Shown: positions 43,919 through 53,178, counted from the first letter of the stretch. The stretch is DNA of 64,000 nucleotides from Labilithrix sp. (GCA_019637225.1 JAHBWC010000001.1:62001-126000), one strand, 5' to 3'. Program-made: numbers and translations. Notes: a model not told the origin generated them from the sequence alone.

Positions 43919-45859
43919 ATGGGACGCCCGTACGCAAAGGAGCTCGCCGAACTCGACGCCACGTACGCGTGGGCGGCGACTGCCGAGATTCCGAAACTTC
44001 AGCGCGCCGTGATGCGTTCAGCTACCTCGCCTCTCATCGCCGTGGGCTCGGGGGGAGCCCTCACCAGCGCGAACGTGATGGTCCAACTTCATCGTCGGTT
44101 CGCTGGAGCACTCGCCCTCACGACGACACCGCTGCACCTCAGGACGGCGATTCCGAGTGATCACCGCGCAGCCGTTTGGCTCCTGAGCGCGGGCGGCCGC
44201 AACCAGGACATTCGCTCCGCGCTGCGAGCGGCGGTCGAACGTGAGCCTCGTCAAGTTGCGATCTTCTGTGGCGCTCCCGAGAGCCCGCTCATGCACGAAG
44301 CGGCAGACCGGCCGTGGGTCGATCGTATCGGAGCCGATCTACCTAACGGAGACGGCTTTCTTGCGACGAACTCGGTCCTCGCGTTCAGCGTGTTGCTCGC
44401 GCGAGCTTACCTCGATCTTGTTGGCAAGCGACTAGAACACCAAGATCTAGGTGGTCTGCTCACCGCAACGCACGCCGAGCACGAGACCCTTGCGGAGCGA
44501 AGCGCTCCCTTCTGGGGACGCCCCACCACTATCGTCCTCCACGGCGCTACGACCGCTCCCGCCGCGCACGATCTCGAGTCTCGCTTCACCGAGGCTGCGC
44601 TCGGGCTCGTCCAACTTGCCGATTTCCGAAACTTCGCCCACGGTAGGCACCACTGGCTGGCGAAGCACCCGGAGACGAGCGCGGTCCTCGCGTTTGTCGG
44701 CCCAGAGGATCAGGCCCTAGCTCACGCCACCCTCCGCCTCCTTCCACCGAAGGTCCCGACCCTGCCGCTCCATTTTTCGGGTGAGCTGCCCGAAGTCCTC
44801 CTCGGCTCGATCGTCATGGCGATGCGAGTTGCGGCGAGCGCTGGCCTCTCACGCGGCATCGACCCGGGACGGCCGGGCGTACCAGAATTCGGAAGCCGGC
44901 TCTACCATATGAAGACTCCACGGCCTCGTGCGCTCCTCGAAGACGACGGGCTCTCCCCAGTCGATGAGACGGCGATCGCGCGAAAAGCTCGCGCTACAGC
45001 ACCCTTGCTTCGCGCTCGCGATGCGTTTGAAGTGTGGAAGAGCGCACTTGTCAGCGCCAAGGCGCGCCTAGCGGACGTCCTCTACGGCGGTCTCGTCTGT
45101 GACTACGATGGCACGCTGGTCGAGAGTCTGCACCGTGACATGCCACCGGAGCCGCCCGTAGTCGAACAACTCGTTCGTCTGCTCCATGGGGGAGTCTTTC
45201 TCGGGATCGCAACGGGCAGGGGCGACTCCATCACCGCCGCGCTTCGCGACGTGCTGCCGGAGTCGACATGGAGCTCGGTCATCGTCGGCTACCACAATGG
45301 GGCAACCGTCCAATCGCTCGACGAGGAGCCAAACCTGGCGAGCGGCGAGCCGACATCGTCACTCAAGCGATCTGCGGACGTGCTCGCGGAGGATCCCTTC
45401 CTCCGCGCGCGTGCGCGTGTTCGGACGGCAGCCGATCAGATTACGGTGTCGGCTTCGGCTTCCTCGTACGTGAGTGAGGAGGACCTCTGGCTCGTCGTTT
45501 CAGACACGCTTCGGCGTGAGCGTCTCGACGATGTTCGCGTCGTCCGATCTAGCCACTCCGTTGATGTCATACCGACGACATCTTCCAAACTGCGGGTCGT
45601 CGACGAGGTCCAGCGACGGATCTCGCCGGACCGCAAGGTGCTTGCGTTGGGCGACCGGGGTTGCTGGCCCGGGAACGACCACGAGCTACTCGCGATAACG
45701 TACGCCCTCAGCGTTGACGAGGTTTCGCCGGACCCTGCAACGGGATGGAATCTCTGTCCGATCGGTCAACGAGGGATCGGTGGAGCCCTTCACTATTTGA
45801 GCGCAATGGACGTGAGGAATGGTGGCTTTCGCCTGTCACTCGGTCGAGATAATCGATGA
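43919..45859 (+). CDS. SIS-domain and HAD-hydrolase fusion protein
   Basis: 646 residues from ATG 43919; the frame is open further upstream but overlaps the XRE gene. Residues 30-340 form a double SIS (sugar isomerase) region: GSGGALTSA at 43-51 and SAGGRNQD at 90-97 are the phosphosugar-binding loops. Residues 385-640 form a HAD phosphatase of the Cof/trehalose-phosphatase style: Asp395-Tyr-Asp397 in DYDGTLVE, GIATGRGDS, and GDRGCWPGND at 578-587. The protein should bind a phosphorylated sugar and dephosphorylate a sugar or nucleotide phosphate. First gene of a coupled operon; ATGA overlap with the next gene. Confidence 0.85.
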   Translation: MGRPYAKELAELDATYAWAATAEIPKLQRAVMRSATSPLIAVGSGGALTSANVMVQLHRRFAGALALTTTPLHLRTAIPSDHRAAVWLLSAGGRNQDIRSALRAAVEREPRQVAIFCGAPESPLMHEAADRPWVDRIGADLPNGDGFLATNSVLAFSVLLARAYLDLVGKRLEHQDLGGLLTATHAEHETLAERSAPFWGRPTTIVLHGATTAPAAHDLESRFTEAALGLVQLADFRNFAHGRHHWLAKHPETSAVLAFVGPEDQALAHATLRLLPPKVPTLPLHFSGELPEVLLGSIVMAMRVAASAGLSRGIDPGRPGVPEFGSRLYHMKTPRPRALLEDDGLSPVDETAIARKARATAPLLRARDAFEVWKSALVSAKARLADVLYGGLVCDYDGTLVESLHRDMPPEPPVVEQLVRLLHGGVFLGIATGRGDSITAALRDVLPESTWSSVIVGYHNGATVQSLDEEPNLASGEPTSSLKRSADVLAEDPFLRARARVRTAADQITVSASASSYVSEEDLWLVVSDTLRRERLDDVRVVRSSHSVDVIPTTSSKLRVVDEVQRRISPDRKVLALGDRGCWPGNDHELLAITYALSVDEVSPDPATGWNLCPIGQRGIGGALHYLSAMDVRNGGFRLSLGRDNR

Positions 45860-46995
45860 TCCAACGGCTCTCCCTTCGCACTCTGGCCGACTTGATGAAG
45901 TGGAGCGACGAAGTCGCTACGCGAGAATTTGCCTGGCTACGCCTCATGTCCCGGCTGAAATACGACGGCTACCAAGACTACCTCGCTGGCGTGCGCTTCC
46001 TGGAAAGCCTCGTCACCTGGCTTCGTCAGTTCAAGCCCGAGCATCGAGAGACCGCCTACCGCCTCGTTCGGGAGCGCCTGGTCTTCATCTCGACCCCGGA
46101 GATGCGTCGACTTGTCGAGCGGTTCTACCCTCGCGACGTCGAACCCCGACTGGTTCGCGCCGCCGCCGACGCCAGCAACGTCCGCTGGTACGAGGTCTGG
46201 GCGAATGAAGAAGCGGTTCGTGTTTTCGAACGGCTCCGAAGACAAACCCTCTTCGTCGGCCTGAGCGACGGCGCGCGCATGGACGTGTTTCGCCGAGCGA
46301 ACACCGGCATCATCTCGAACGAGCAAACGGTGCTCGGTCCCCTTGTCGATCATGACAAGTGGCGTGATCTCGGCGACGAGCTGAAGAAGGACAGCGCCTT
46401 GACCGGCGTGAGCGATCCAAAGTTCACGCAGCTTTACCTAATCGACGATCTCACCGCATCCGGAACGACGCTACTGAGGTTCGACGAGGTCAAGAAGAAG
46501 TGGAAAGGAAAACTCCCGAAGCTGCGGGATGCAATCTGGAAGGCACGCGCAGACCTCGGCGCCGAGTTCCCGATAGCGACGAACTTCCAGGTCTGCGTCT
46601 ACCACTACATCGCGACCAAGGCCGCCCTCGAATCCGCACGCGCGCTTGATTTGAAGGCGCGTTCCGAGCACCAGGCTGGCGAATGGTTTACCAACGTGGA
46701 GTTCACGGCAGGACTCACGCTGGATGACGCCGCACGCGTGCACGCGACCGACAATGAGGATGCCGCCATTCGAGATCTCGCCAACCGCTACTACGATCCC
46801 GTGCTCGAGAACCGGCACACCGCCGAGAGCGGCATGAAGGACATGCGCATGGGCTACAAAGGCTGCGCTCTCACGCTCATTCTCGAGCACAATACGCCGA
46901 ACAATGCGCTTTCCCTCCTCTGGGCGGACACGCCTGGGGCCAACGGCGCGCACGCGATGCGTCCGCTATTTCGTCGTCGCACGAGGCATGTCTGA
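45856..46995 (+). CDS. Phosphoribosyltransferase-like protein (PRTase-CE type)
   Basis: 379 residues, ATG overlapping the previous stop. The PRPP-binding loop is LIDDLTASGTT (196-205), the hallmark of type I phosphoribosyltransferases, preceded by strands of a Rossmann-like core. An N-terminal helical domain (about 1-110) and a late motif HNTPNNALSLLW set it apart from purine/pyrimidine salvage enzymes and match a PRTase group described by comparative genomics in bacterial conflict neighbourhoods (family name from memory). Predicted reaction: transfer of, or to, a phosphoribosyl group; acceptor unknown. Operon partners handle phosphosugars, so a modified nucleotide is a reasonable guess. Confidence 0.8.
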   Translation: MIQRLSLRTLADLMKWSDEVATREFAWLRLMSRLKYDGYQDYLAGVRFLESLVTWLRQFKPEHRETAYRLVRERLVFISTPEMRRLVERFYPRDVEPRLVRAAADASNVRWYEVWANEEAVRVFERLRRQTLFVGLSDGARMDVFRRANTGIISNEQTVLGPLVDHDKWRDLGDELKKDSALTGVSDPKFTQLYLIDDLTASGTTLLRFDEVKKKWKGKLPKLRDAIWKARADLGAEFPIATNFQVCVYHYIATKAALESARALDLKARSEHQAGEWFTNVEFTAGLTLDDAARVHATDNEDAAIRDLANRYYDPVLENRHTAESGMKDMRMGYKGCALTLILEHNTPNNALSLLWADTPGANGAHAMRPLFRRRTRHV

Positions 46996-48932
46996 TGGCG
47001 AATCCGTTCGAGAAACGGGCGACGGAGTATTCGCGCGATCGCGAGACGTTCTTCTCGATCGTCACACCCGAGCCGCTGCGCACGTTTCTGGAGAACCCTG
47101 CGAAGCAGGGCACCCTCTACGACCGGTTGGTGCTGATCACGGGAACGCCGGGGAGTGGGAAAACCACTATGGCGACGCTCCTTCAGTTTCACTTCGTCGA
47201 CGCGCTGCGCCGCAACCAGAAGCAGACGGGCTACAAGGAGCTCGTTTCAGCGCTGCGGGCGTGCCGAGCGATCGACGACGACGCCCAACCTCTCGTTGCT
47301 GGCGTGCGCCTCCCGTTGGAGTCGGAGTACCGCGAGTTCTGGCAGCTTCCTTACTCCGAAGCACTCCGAACGCGCCTCGTCCTCGCACTGCTCGGAGCAC
47401 GCGCCATCCTCGGCTGGCTCCGAAACCTTACCGCATCGGAGTCGGTGCGGCTCGAGGACGTGCGGCTCGTGCCTCGAGCCGGGGCAGACGCTGCGATGGC
47501 ACAGATTGGCGGACTCGACTCGACGAACGTATGGAATCGCGCGGCGGCGGTGGAGCGCGCCGTCTATCAGATCGGAGCGGCGCTCGTTCCTCCCGCGTCC
47601 GAGGCCGAATTCCCAGAAGCTGCACGGGAAGCCTATTGGCCCTTTGGAGCGCTCGAAGCGTTCGAGATTCCCGACGCGAACGGCCGCCTGCGGCTCCAAC
47701 CGCTCGTCATGCTCGACGACGCGCACACGCTCCATCCCGATCAACTCGCGGCGCTCAATCGCGACCTCGCCCGACGCGAGCTCCGGGTCGCCCGATGGAT
47801 ACTGACACGTGTCGATGTCCTCACACCGACCGAGGCTCTTCTCTCGACACGAACGCCGACATCGGGAGCCGAGCCTGCGGGTCCGCAGCTCGGTCGCGAC
47901 GTAACGGTGATCGCGATGCAGAAGGGAGAGGACCGAGCCTCTCAGCGTCGCGCCTTCCGGAAAATGGCACGCGACATGGCGGATCGGTATCTCCGCCAGA
48001 TGCCCGAATTCGTCCGAAGAGGTCGCGACAGCTTCGCCGACCTTCTCGAGACCGCCCCAGAACCTCTCCCAGCGAAGGCACTCCAGTCTCTCGATCGCGA
48101 GATCGATGCGAGTATGCGGCGGTTGGGCATCTCGCAGAGTCGGCGGCAATCCCTCGATGATGAAGTGAAGCGTTACGTCGCTGGTGCGACGACGCGAGAC
48201 GTTGGCGACGACATCCAGCGCGCGATGCTCCTCGTCATGCTGAACCAATATGCGAAGCGCGTGCCGCAGAGCACACTCTTCGAGCAAACCGAAGACTTCG
48301 ACCCGAAGAAACCCGTGAAAGCGGACGCCGGCATCGCGGCAGCGGCACGGATTCAACTCCATCATAAGTATGGCCGGCCCTACTACTATGGGATCGACAC
48401 GGTTTGCGACGCGGCATCAGAGAATGCCGAACAGTTCCTTCACCTCGCGGCCAGACTGGTCGACCGTGCCGAGACGCGCCTCCTACGCAACCGCGATCCC
48501 GTCCTCGACGCCCGCGTTCAACACGCTGACTTGAAGGACATCGCGATCAAGATCCTCGAGAAGTACGACTATCCCTATGCCCGTGAAGCACTCGCCCTTA
48601 CAGACGCGATGGCGCGGCAGTGCCTCGAGCGGACGCTCGAACCGAATGCGTCGCTCGACGGGGGAGCCAACGCGGTGGGGGTTCCCCAAGACGAATTCGA
48701 CCGGCTTCCCGAGACCCATCCACGCCTCGCCTCCGTTCTCCAGTTCGCCGTCGCCTACAACGTGATCACACTCGCCGAGGACTACGGACAGGGCGGAAAG
48801 GGGAAACAGTGGTGCCTCCTCGAGCTGGGCGGCTGCGTGATTATCAAGCATGGGCTGACGCTGCGACGTGGAGGGTTCCTCGAGCGAACCGTCGCCGCGC
48901 TTGACGCACTTCTTCCCAGTGACGAGGGGTGA
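46995..48932 (+). CDS. P-loop ATPase, Orc1/Cdc6-like (STAND/AAA+)
   Basis: 645 residues; ATG shares its A with the previous TGA. Walker A GTPGSGKT at 50-57, Walker B LVMLDDAH about 237-244. The C-terminal half contains a conserved-looking block (YYYGIDTVCDAASENAEQFL given as a landmark) and a winged-helix-like end (CVIIKHGLTLRRGGFLERT). The layout resembles Orc/Cdc6-like ATPases that accompany PRTases in defence-type operons. It may be the sensor or switch of the system, binding DNA or a ligand. Very diverged from replication Cdc6, so not a replication initiator by default. Confidence 0.75.
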   Translation: MANPFEKRATEYSRDRETFFSIVTPEPLRTFLENPAKQGTLYDRLVLITGTPGSGKTTMATLLQFHFVDALRRNQKQTGYKELVSALRACRAIDDDAQPLVAGVRLPLESEYREFWQLPYSEALRTRLVLALLGARAILGWLRNLTASESVRLEDVRLVPRAGADAAMAQIGGLDSTNVWNRAAAVERAVYQIGAALVPPASEAEFPEAAREAYWPFGALEAFEIPDANGRLRLQPLVMLDDAHTLHPDQLAALNRDLARRELRVARWILTRVDVLTPTEALLSTRTPTSGAEPAGPQLGRDVTVIAMQKGEDRASQRRAFRKMARDMADRYLRQMPEFVRRGRDSFADLLETAPEPLPAKALQSLDREIDASMRRLGISQSRRQSLDDEVKRYVAGATTRDVGDDIQRAMLLVMLNQYAKRVPQSTLFEQTEDFDPKKPVKADAGIAAAARIQLHHKYGRPYYYGIDTVCDAASENAEQFLHLAARLVDRAETRLLRNRDPVLDARVQHADLKDIAIKILEKYDYPYAREALALTDAMARQCLERTLEPNASLDGGANAVGVPQDEFDRLPETHPRLASVLQFAVAYNVITLAEDYGQGGKGKQWCLLELGGCVIIKHGLTLRRGGFLERTVAALDALLPSDEG

Positions 48933-50027
48933 GTGAAGCAAGCTCGCCGATGGTCCCCCTGCGTCGATCACCGAGGCCCGGCCACTGCCGAGTTTTTCGA
49001 GCGGTATTTCGGCGACGCGACGCGGCGATGTCTCTTGATCGCCGGCGGCGGGTTCGATCCGCGTTCGACGATCACGGCGCGCGCTCTCGCGGCACACGCG
49101 GGCGACCGACTGGAGGGACTCTTCGTTCGTGAAGAACGTCGTGCGCCCGCTCGACGGCTCATCACGGCCGCCGAGAGGCACGTGCAAGAACTTCAGGCTC
49201 TCGTACCACGGTCGAGAATCGTGAGCCTCGACATTCTCGCGTCGGACAACGCGGTCGTCGGCGGGCGCAATGCTGTCGAACTTCTCCGACAGGAGCGCTT
49301 CGAGAACGTTACGGACGTGCTCGTCGACATGAGTGCCCTGTCGATCGGCACAAGCTTCCCTATCCTCCGATATCTACTCGAGGCTGCAGGGCAAGCAGGC
49401 GGCCCCCGCAACGTCCACGCTCTTGTCGTCTCGGTCCCCGCCGTCGACGAACGCCGAAGGCGCGTCTCGAACGACGTCGTGAGTCTCGTCCATAGCTTCC
49501 ATGGCACCCTTCGTCTTCACAGTCAGCAGGAGAGCGCGCGGCTGTGGATCCCGCAGCTCAGTGTCCCGAAGATGGCGGCCCTCGACCGAATTCACGCGGC
49601 GGTCCCATTCGACGACGTCTGCCCGATCCTGCCGTTCCCGAGCAAGAACCCACGAGCTGCGGATCACGTCGCCGAGCATTTCTTGGAGCAGCTCGAACGG
49701 ACGTGGGACGTCGACGCGCGCAACGTCATCCATGCGGCGGAGGACGACCCGATCGACGTCTACCGGACTATCCTCGATATCGAGGAGCAGCGGCGGACGG
49801 TGTTCGAGGACCGCTCGGTGGTGGTGCTTTCGCCCGTGGGCACGAAGGCGGTCGCCTTGGGCTCGCTGATGGCGGCGCTTGAGCGAGATCTACCCGTGGT
49901 CTATGTCGAGGCCCTGCAGTATGATGCGCCGCCGAAGGAGCTTCAGGTGCCCGCAGACGCCGAGCTATTGCACGTGTGGCTTCATGGTGACGCCTATCGA
50001 CCTCATGCGCCTAGGGTGACGCCGTGA
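48933..50027 (+). CDS. Unknown Rossmann-like protein of PRTase operon
   Basis: 364 residues from GTG right after the ATPase stop (GAGGGG ribosome-binding site). Alternating strands and helices throughout: CLLIAGGGFDPRST near the start, VTDVLVDMSALSIGTSFPIL, VHALVVSVPAVDE, and near the end VVVLSPVGTKAVALGSLMAA followed by LPVVYVEALQY. The G-G-G-F-D and PVGTK motifs suggest nucleotide or sugar-phosphate binding; the last part is reminiscent of ligand-sensing Rossmann domains in nucleotide-signalled systems, but this is a weak resemblance. No family recognised. GTGA overlap with the kinase gene. Confidence 0.65.
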   Translation: MKQARRWSPCVDHRGPATAEFFERYFGDATRRCLLIAGGGFDPRSTITARALAAHAGDRLEGLFVREERRAPARRLITAAERHVQELQALVPRSRIVSLDILASDNAVVGGRNAVELLRQERFENVTDVLVDMSALSIGTSFPILRYLLEAAGQAGGPRNVHALVVSVPAVDERRRRVSNDVVSLVHSFHGTLRLHSQQESARLWIPQLSVPKMAALDRIHAAVPFDDVCPILPFPSKNPRAADHVAEHFLEQLERTWDVDARNVIHAAEDDPIDVYRTILDIEEQRRTVFEDRSVVVLSPVGTKAVALGSLMAALERDLPVVYVEALQYDAPPKELQVPADAELLHVWLHGDAYRPHAPRVTP

Positions 50028-51112
50028 CCGTTCCGGTCGTGGTGGGAACCGGCCTTCTCGCACTCGACGTCGTCCTCCGCGGCCGCTCGAAGAGGCCCGT
50101 GCGATGGTGCGCCGGAGGAACGTGCGGGAACGTGCTCGTCGCGCTTCGGTACCTCGGATGGAAGGCGGTGCCGATTGCACGGCTCGCCGACGATCGAGCC
50201 CGACGTGTCCTCGAAGCCGACCTGGTGCGGTGGGGGGTGGACGTCCGGCTCATCGGCGTCGCGCCGCAGGGGCCTACCCCGATCATCGTCGAGCGTATCC
50301 TTCGGAATGCTTCGGGCGAGCCAGAGCATCGTTTCTCGTGGACCTGTCCCTGCTGCGGTGCCTGGTTGCCGCGGTACAAACCGGTCCTCGCGAGCGCGGT
50401 GGCGAGCATCGCGGAGGAGATCTCTCGTCCGGCGGTTTTCTTCTTCGATCGACCGTCGCGCAGCGCGCTCGTTCTTGCCGAGACGTACGCATCGAAGGGG
50501 ACGCTGATCGTGTTCGAACCCTCCGCGAACGCAGAACCGGCCCTATTCGATGCCGCAATCGAAGTCGCAGACGTCATCAAATACTCCGATCAAAGGGTGG
50601 CGGCGATTCCCCCGTCACGTTCGAAGAAGCGCCGTCTCGAGATCCAGACGCTCGGCGCCGCCGGGCTCCGCTACCGGACGACTCACGGACGTCGAAGCGG
50701 CTCATGGCATGTACTGCCAGCGATCCCCGCCAGCGCTGTCGCCGACACCGCGGGAGCGGGGGACTGGTGTACCGCTGGTCTTCTCTCGCGGCTCGGTGGC
50801 GGCGGTCGTAGCGCACTCGACGATATCGCGGCGAAAGACCTTCGGGATGCCCTCCGGTATGGGCAGGCGCTGTCCTCTTGGAATTGTGGCTTCGAGGGAG
50901 CGCGAGGCGGGATGTATGAGCGATCTCGCGAGGAGTTTGCTCGCGAGGTGAATGCTATCCTTGCGGGTGATGGGCAAACGGCGGTTGCCGACAGCCTTGA
51001 GCATGACGAGCTCGAACTCGATATGATTTGCCCCGCGTGCCCGGCAGAAGATGACGAGAGAAAGGTCGTCGCTCGTTCAAGAACGAGCCCCATTGCACAG
51101 CGTCTTCGGTGA
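50024..51112 (+). CDS. PfkB-family carbohydrate/nucleoside kinase
   Basis: 362 residues, GTG overlapping the previous stop. GGTCGNVLVALRYLG (31-45) is the substrate-binding PfkB start and DTAGAGDWC (241-249) the ATP/anion-hole signature with catalytic Asp247. An unusual insertion has CPCCG (Cys108, 110, 111), and the C-terminal tail adds CPACP, so a zinc site is possible. Phosphorylates a sugar or nucleoside; within this operon it would supply or recycle the phosphorylated intermediate used by the SIS-HAD and PRTase proteins. Last gene of the five-gene unit. Confidence 0.85.
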   Translation: MTVPVVVGTGLLALDVVLRGRSKRPVRWCAGGTCGNVLVALRYLGWKAVPIARLADDRARRVLEADLVRWGVDVRLIGVAPQGPTPIIVERILRNASGEPEHRFSWTCPCCGAWLPRYKPVLASAVASIAEEISRPAVFFFDRPSRSALVLAETYASKGTLIVFEPSANAEPALFDAAIEVADVIKYSDQRVAAIPPSRSKKRRLEIQTLGAAGLRYRTTHGRRSGSWHVLPAIPASAVADTAGAGDWCTAGLLSRLGGGGRSALDDIAAKDLRDALRYGQALSSWNCGFEGARGGMYERSREEFAREVNAILAGDGQTAVADSLEHDELELDMICPACPAEDDERKVVARSRTSPIAQRLR

Positions 51113-51523
51113 GGCTGCGTCGCCTACCGGCGAGCTGCCGCCCATGCCCTCGTTCTCCCGAACGGATCAGGATCACTCGTCTTCGAGCCGTTGATTGCAG
51201 ACCTTCGACCCCTCGGTCCAAAGCTGCGCGTGGAGGTCCGCGAGGTTTGTCAATGAAGGCGGCTCGACATCACGCCGGCAAGATCCCGCCATCCGATCCC
51301 CGCCGCCTACGGCTGGCGCTGAGGTCACATCCGCGGGGACGAGCGGACGGCGTGCGTGGGGAGGACGTCCGCGACGTGCCGGAGCTCGCGCTGAAGAGGC
51401 CCCATCGCCGACGGAGCTCGCCGGCCGCCCGGTGACGGCGCCGGTCCCCTCGGTGGGCGACGACGGTGGCGGCCGGGCCGCGGGGCGGGGCAGCTCAGGC
51501 GTCGGGCGCGCGAGCGTGAAGGG
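51113..51523. other. Gap between PRTase operon and prophage integrase
   Basis: 411 bases. Open frames here are GC-rich shadows with no start signal or motif. It probably contains the end of the operon transcript and the host side of the prophage junction, but I see no tRNA and no terminator hairpin with a T run within it. Confidence 0.5.
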
Positions 51524-52906
51524 TCAGATAGGGATGGAGAGAGGGATCCAACACGGCTGAATCCCCGTGTTTTCTCGGGCTTGAATACGAAAGTCGCACG
51601 CCCGCGCAACTGATAAGCCCGCGTAACTGCGGGCTTTTTCGTTTTTGTTCCCCGAAAGTTCCCCAAGATCGTTCCCCGCCAGCTCGGCGGGGAGCGTGAG
51701 GGCAGGGGAGCCGTAGCGGTTGCCCCGGTTCGAGACGGCCTTCGCGTAGCCGAGCGTGGTCGCGATGTGCTCGTGTCCGGCCTCGCGCTGGACGACCTCC
51801 GCGCGCTCGCCTGCGAGGAAGCGGAGGGTGATGCCGGTGTCGCGGATCGATCGGAAATCGATCTGCTCGTGGGTCGGGGTGTCGACGTAAAGCTCTGCCG
51901 GTACTTCGCCGCCCGCGCGGAGGAAGTCTCGGAAGAGTCGAGCGCGTGCGCCCTCAGGCGTCGCCGCAACCCACGGTGCGACGTGATCGTTCGCGCCGCG
52001 GTCGCGCGCGATGCGAACGAGTAGCGGCATGAGCCAGTCAGGGATCGTCACGGTGCGAACGCCCTCGTCCGTTTTCGGTTCGGTGACCTTCGCCTCATCC
52101 TCGTCATAGGAGCGTGTGATCGACACCTCGCCGGCCCCGAGGTCGAGATCGCGCACGCGTAGCTCGTGAAGCTCGCCGGGACGCAAGTGGAGCCCGACTC
52201 CGATCGCGACGGCTTCCTTGATCGGGGTGTCATTGTCCGGCGAGGCGAGTGCCGCGTTGATCCATGCGGAGCGGAGCCAGTGACGACGCTTCGCGTCCCC
52301 TCGCTTCGGCGGGCGAACGTCGTCGCAAGGGCTGCCGGAGTCCGTCACGCGGAGTGCCTTCGTGCCTCTCCGCGTGCGCGCGTGCTTCATCGCGCATGTC
52401 AGGATCGACCATATGTTTGCCGCCGTGTGATACGCGAGCCCTACGCCGCGCGTCTTCCCCGCGGCTTCCCACGCGTCGATCTGCGCGTTCAAGTGGTCGC
52501 GCACGGCCTCTACATCGTCGGCGTTGATCTTCGTGATCGACTTCGCGCCGAACGATCCCCCGACCACGGCGACCGGCGAGATCCACTTGAGCCATTGCCC
52601 GTGGTCGCGGTGAACCGTCGTGATCTTCCCCGTCCGCGACAGGACGAAGCGATCCATCCACTGGTCAGCGGTCTCGACCTTCGCGGCGAGGATGGGCCCG
52701 AGCGCCGGTGCAACCGTCTGCTTCGCCCATGCGGCGACCTTCTCACGGTCGCTACGCCCGGTGTAGAGCGGCAGCTTCGTGATCGGGTCAACGCACGGGA
52801 GGAGCCCCTTCGCGCCCGGCGGCGGATCGATGATCTCGAGGTACCACCGTCCGACGTCGCCGCTCGGGCGACGCGGACGGAAGCGGAGCTTGTAAGGAGC
52901 GGTCAA
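51524..52906 (-). CDS. int: Prophage tyrosine integrase
   Basis: 460 residues, start TTG overlapping the preceding TGA. SAM-like core-binding domain about 85-190, catalytic domain 205-410: first Arg in GLHLRPGELHELR, Lys in EPKTDEGVRTV, second Arg in FRSIRDTGITL (the usual His of HxxR is Arg here), His in GHEHIATTLGY and the nucleophile Tyr in the same motif. Catalyses integration and excision. It is read leftward toward the presumed attL, with regulators and phage genes to its right. The 3' 120 bases contain the repeat AACACGGCTGAA and a terminator, usual for an integrase that overlaps its attachment site. Confidence 0.9.
   Translation of the reverse strand: MTAPYKLRFRPRRPSGDVGRWYLEIIDPPPGAKGLLPCVDPITKLPLYTGRSDREKVAAWAKQTVAPALGPILAAKVETADQWMDRFVLSRTGKITTVHRDHGQWLKWISPVAVVGGSFGAKSITKINADDVEAVRDHLNAQIDAWEAAGKTRGVGLAYHTAANIWSILTCAMKHARTRRGTKALRVTDSGSPCDDVRPPKRGDAKRRHWLRSAWINAALASPDNDTPIKEAVAIGVGLHLRPGELHELRVRDLDLGAGEVSITRSYDEDEAKVTEPKTDEGVRTVTIPDWLMPLLVRIARDRGANDHVAPWVAATPEGARARLFRDFLRAGGEVPAELYVDTPTHEQIDFRSIRDTGITLRFLAGERAEVVQREAGHEHIATTLGYAKAVSNRGNRYGSPALTLPAELAGNDLGELSGNKNEKARSYAGLSVARACDFRIQARENTGIQPCWIPLSIPI
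51550..51561 (+). repeat. 12-bp direct repeat shared with 2118-2129 (possible att core)
   Basis: AACACGGCTGAA within the 3' end of the integrase gene; same orientation as the copy after the lysis genes. See the paired entry. Confidence 0.3.
51615..51639 (+). terminator. Intrinsic terminator inside integrase 3' end
   Basis: Stem AAGCCCGC/GCGGGCTT with a 6-base loop followed by a T run (TTTTTCGTTTTTG region). Orientation would stop rightward transcription from the host before it enters the prophage antisense to int. Confidence 0.7.
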
Positions 52907-53178
52907 GTAAGGATCTCGAGTCGTCCGCCCTCTCGGTAGAAGAGGAACGGATCGTGTCCGGTCTCGCGCCAGCCGCGGGCCTGAGCGGCGAGGATCGTGT
53001 TAGCGGCGTAGACGTCGACGCCCTCGGCGGTGAGAAGCTCCTCGCCGAGGGTGTATGCGGCCTCGGTCTCGGCCGCGAACCGCGGATCGATCTTGCCCTC
53101 GCGATCGATAGCGTCCAGCGCCTCATTCGCGAGGTCGGCGGTGATGCAGGTTTCATAGAGTCCTTCGATAAAGATCAT
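52903..53178 (-). CDS. Small acidic prophage protein
   Basis: 91 residues, AAAGGAACGAG before ATG 53178. Helical and acidic (LANEALDAIDREGKIDPRF, EAAYTLGEELLTAEGVDVY), ending DPFLFYREGGRLEILT. Stop overlaps the integrase TTG, so the two are co-translated. No family recognised. Confidence 0.65.
   Translation of the reverse strand: MIFIEGLYETCITADLANEALDAIDREGKIDPRFAAETEAAYTLGEELLTAEGVDVYAANTILAAQARGWRETGHDPFLFYREGGRLEILT

Noticed and set aside
46995..48932. Chromosomal or plasmid replication initiator
   Set aside because: The ATPase is only distantly Orc/Cdc6-like and is embedded in a metabolic-type operon with no origin-like repeats nearby.
51535..51600. tRNA-like fragment at the prophage junction
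   Set aside because: No 7-base T loop or acceptor stem could be formed; only a short imperfect stem.
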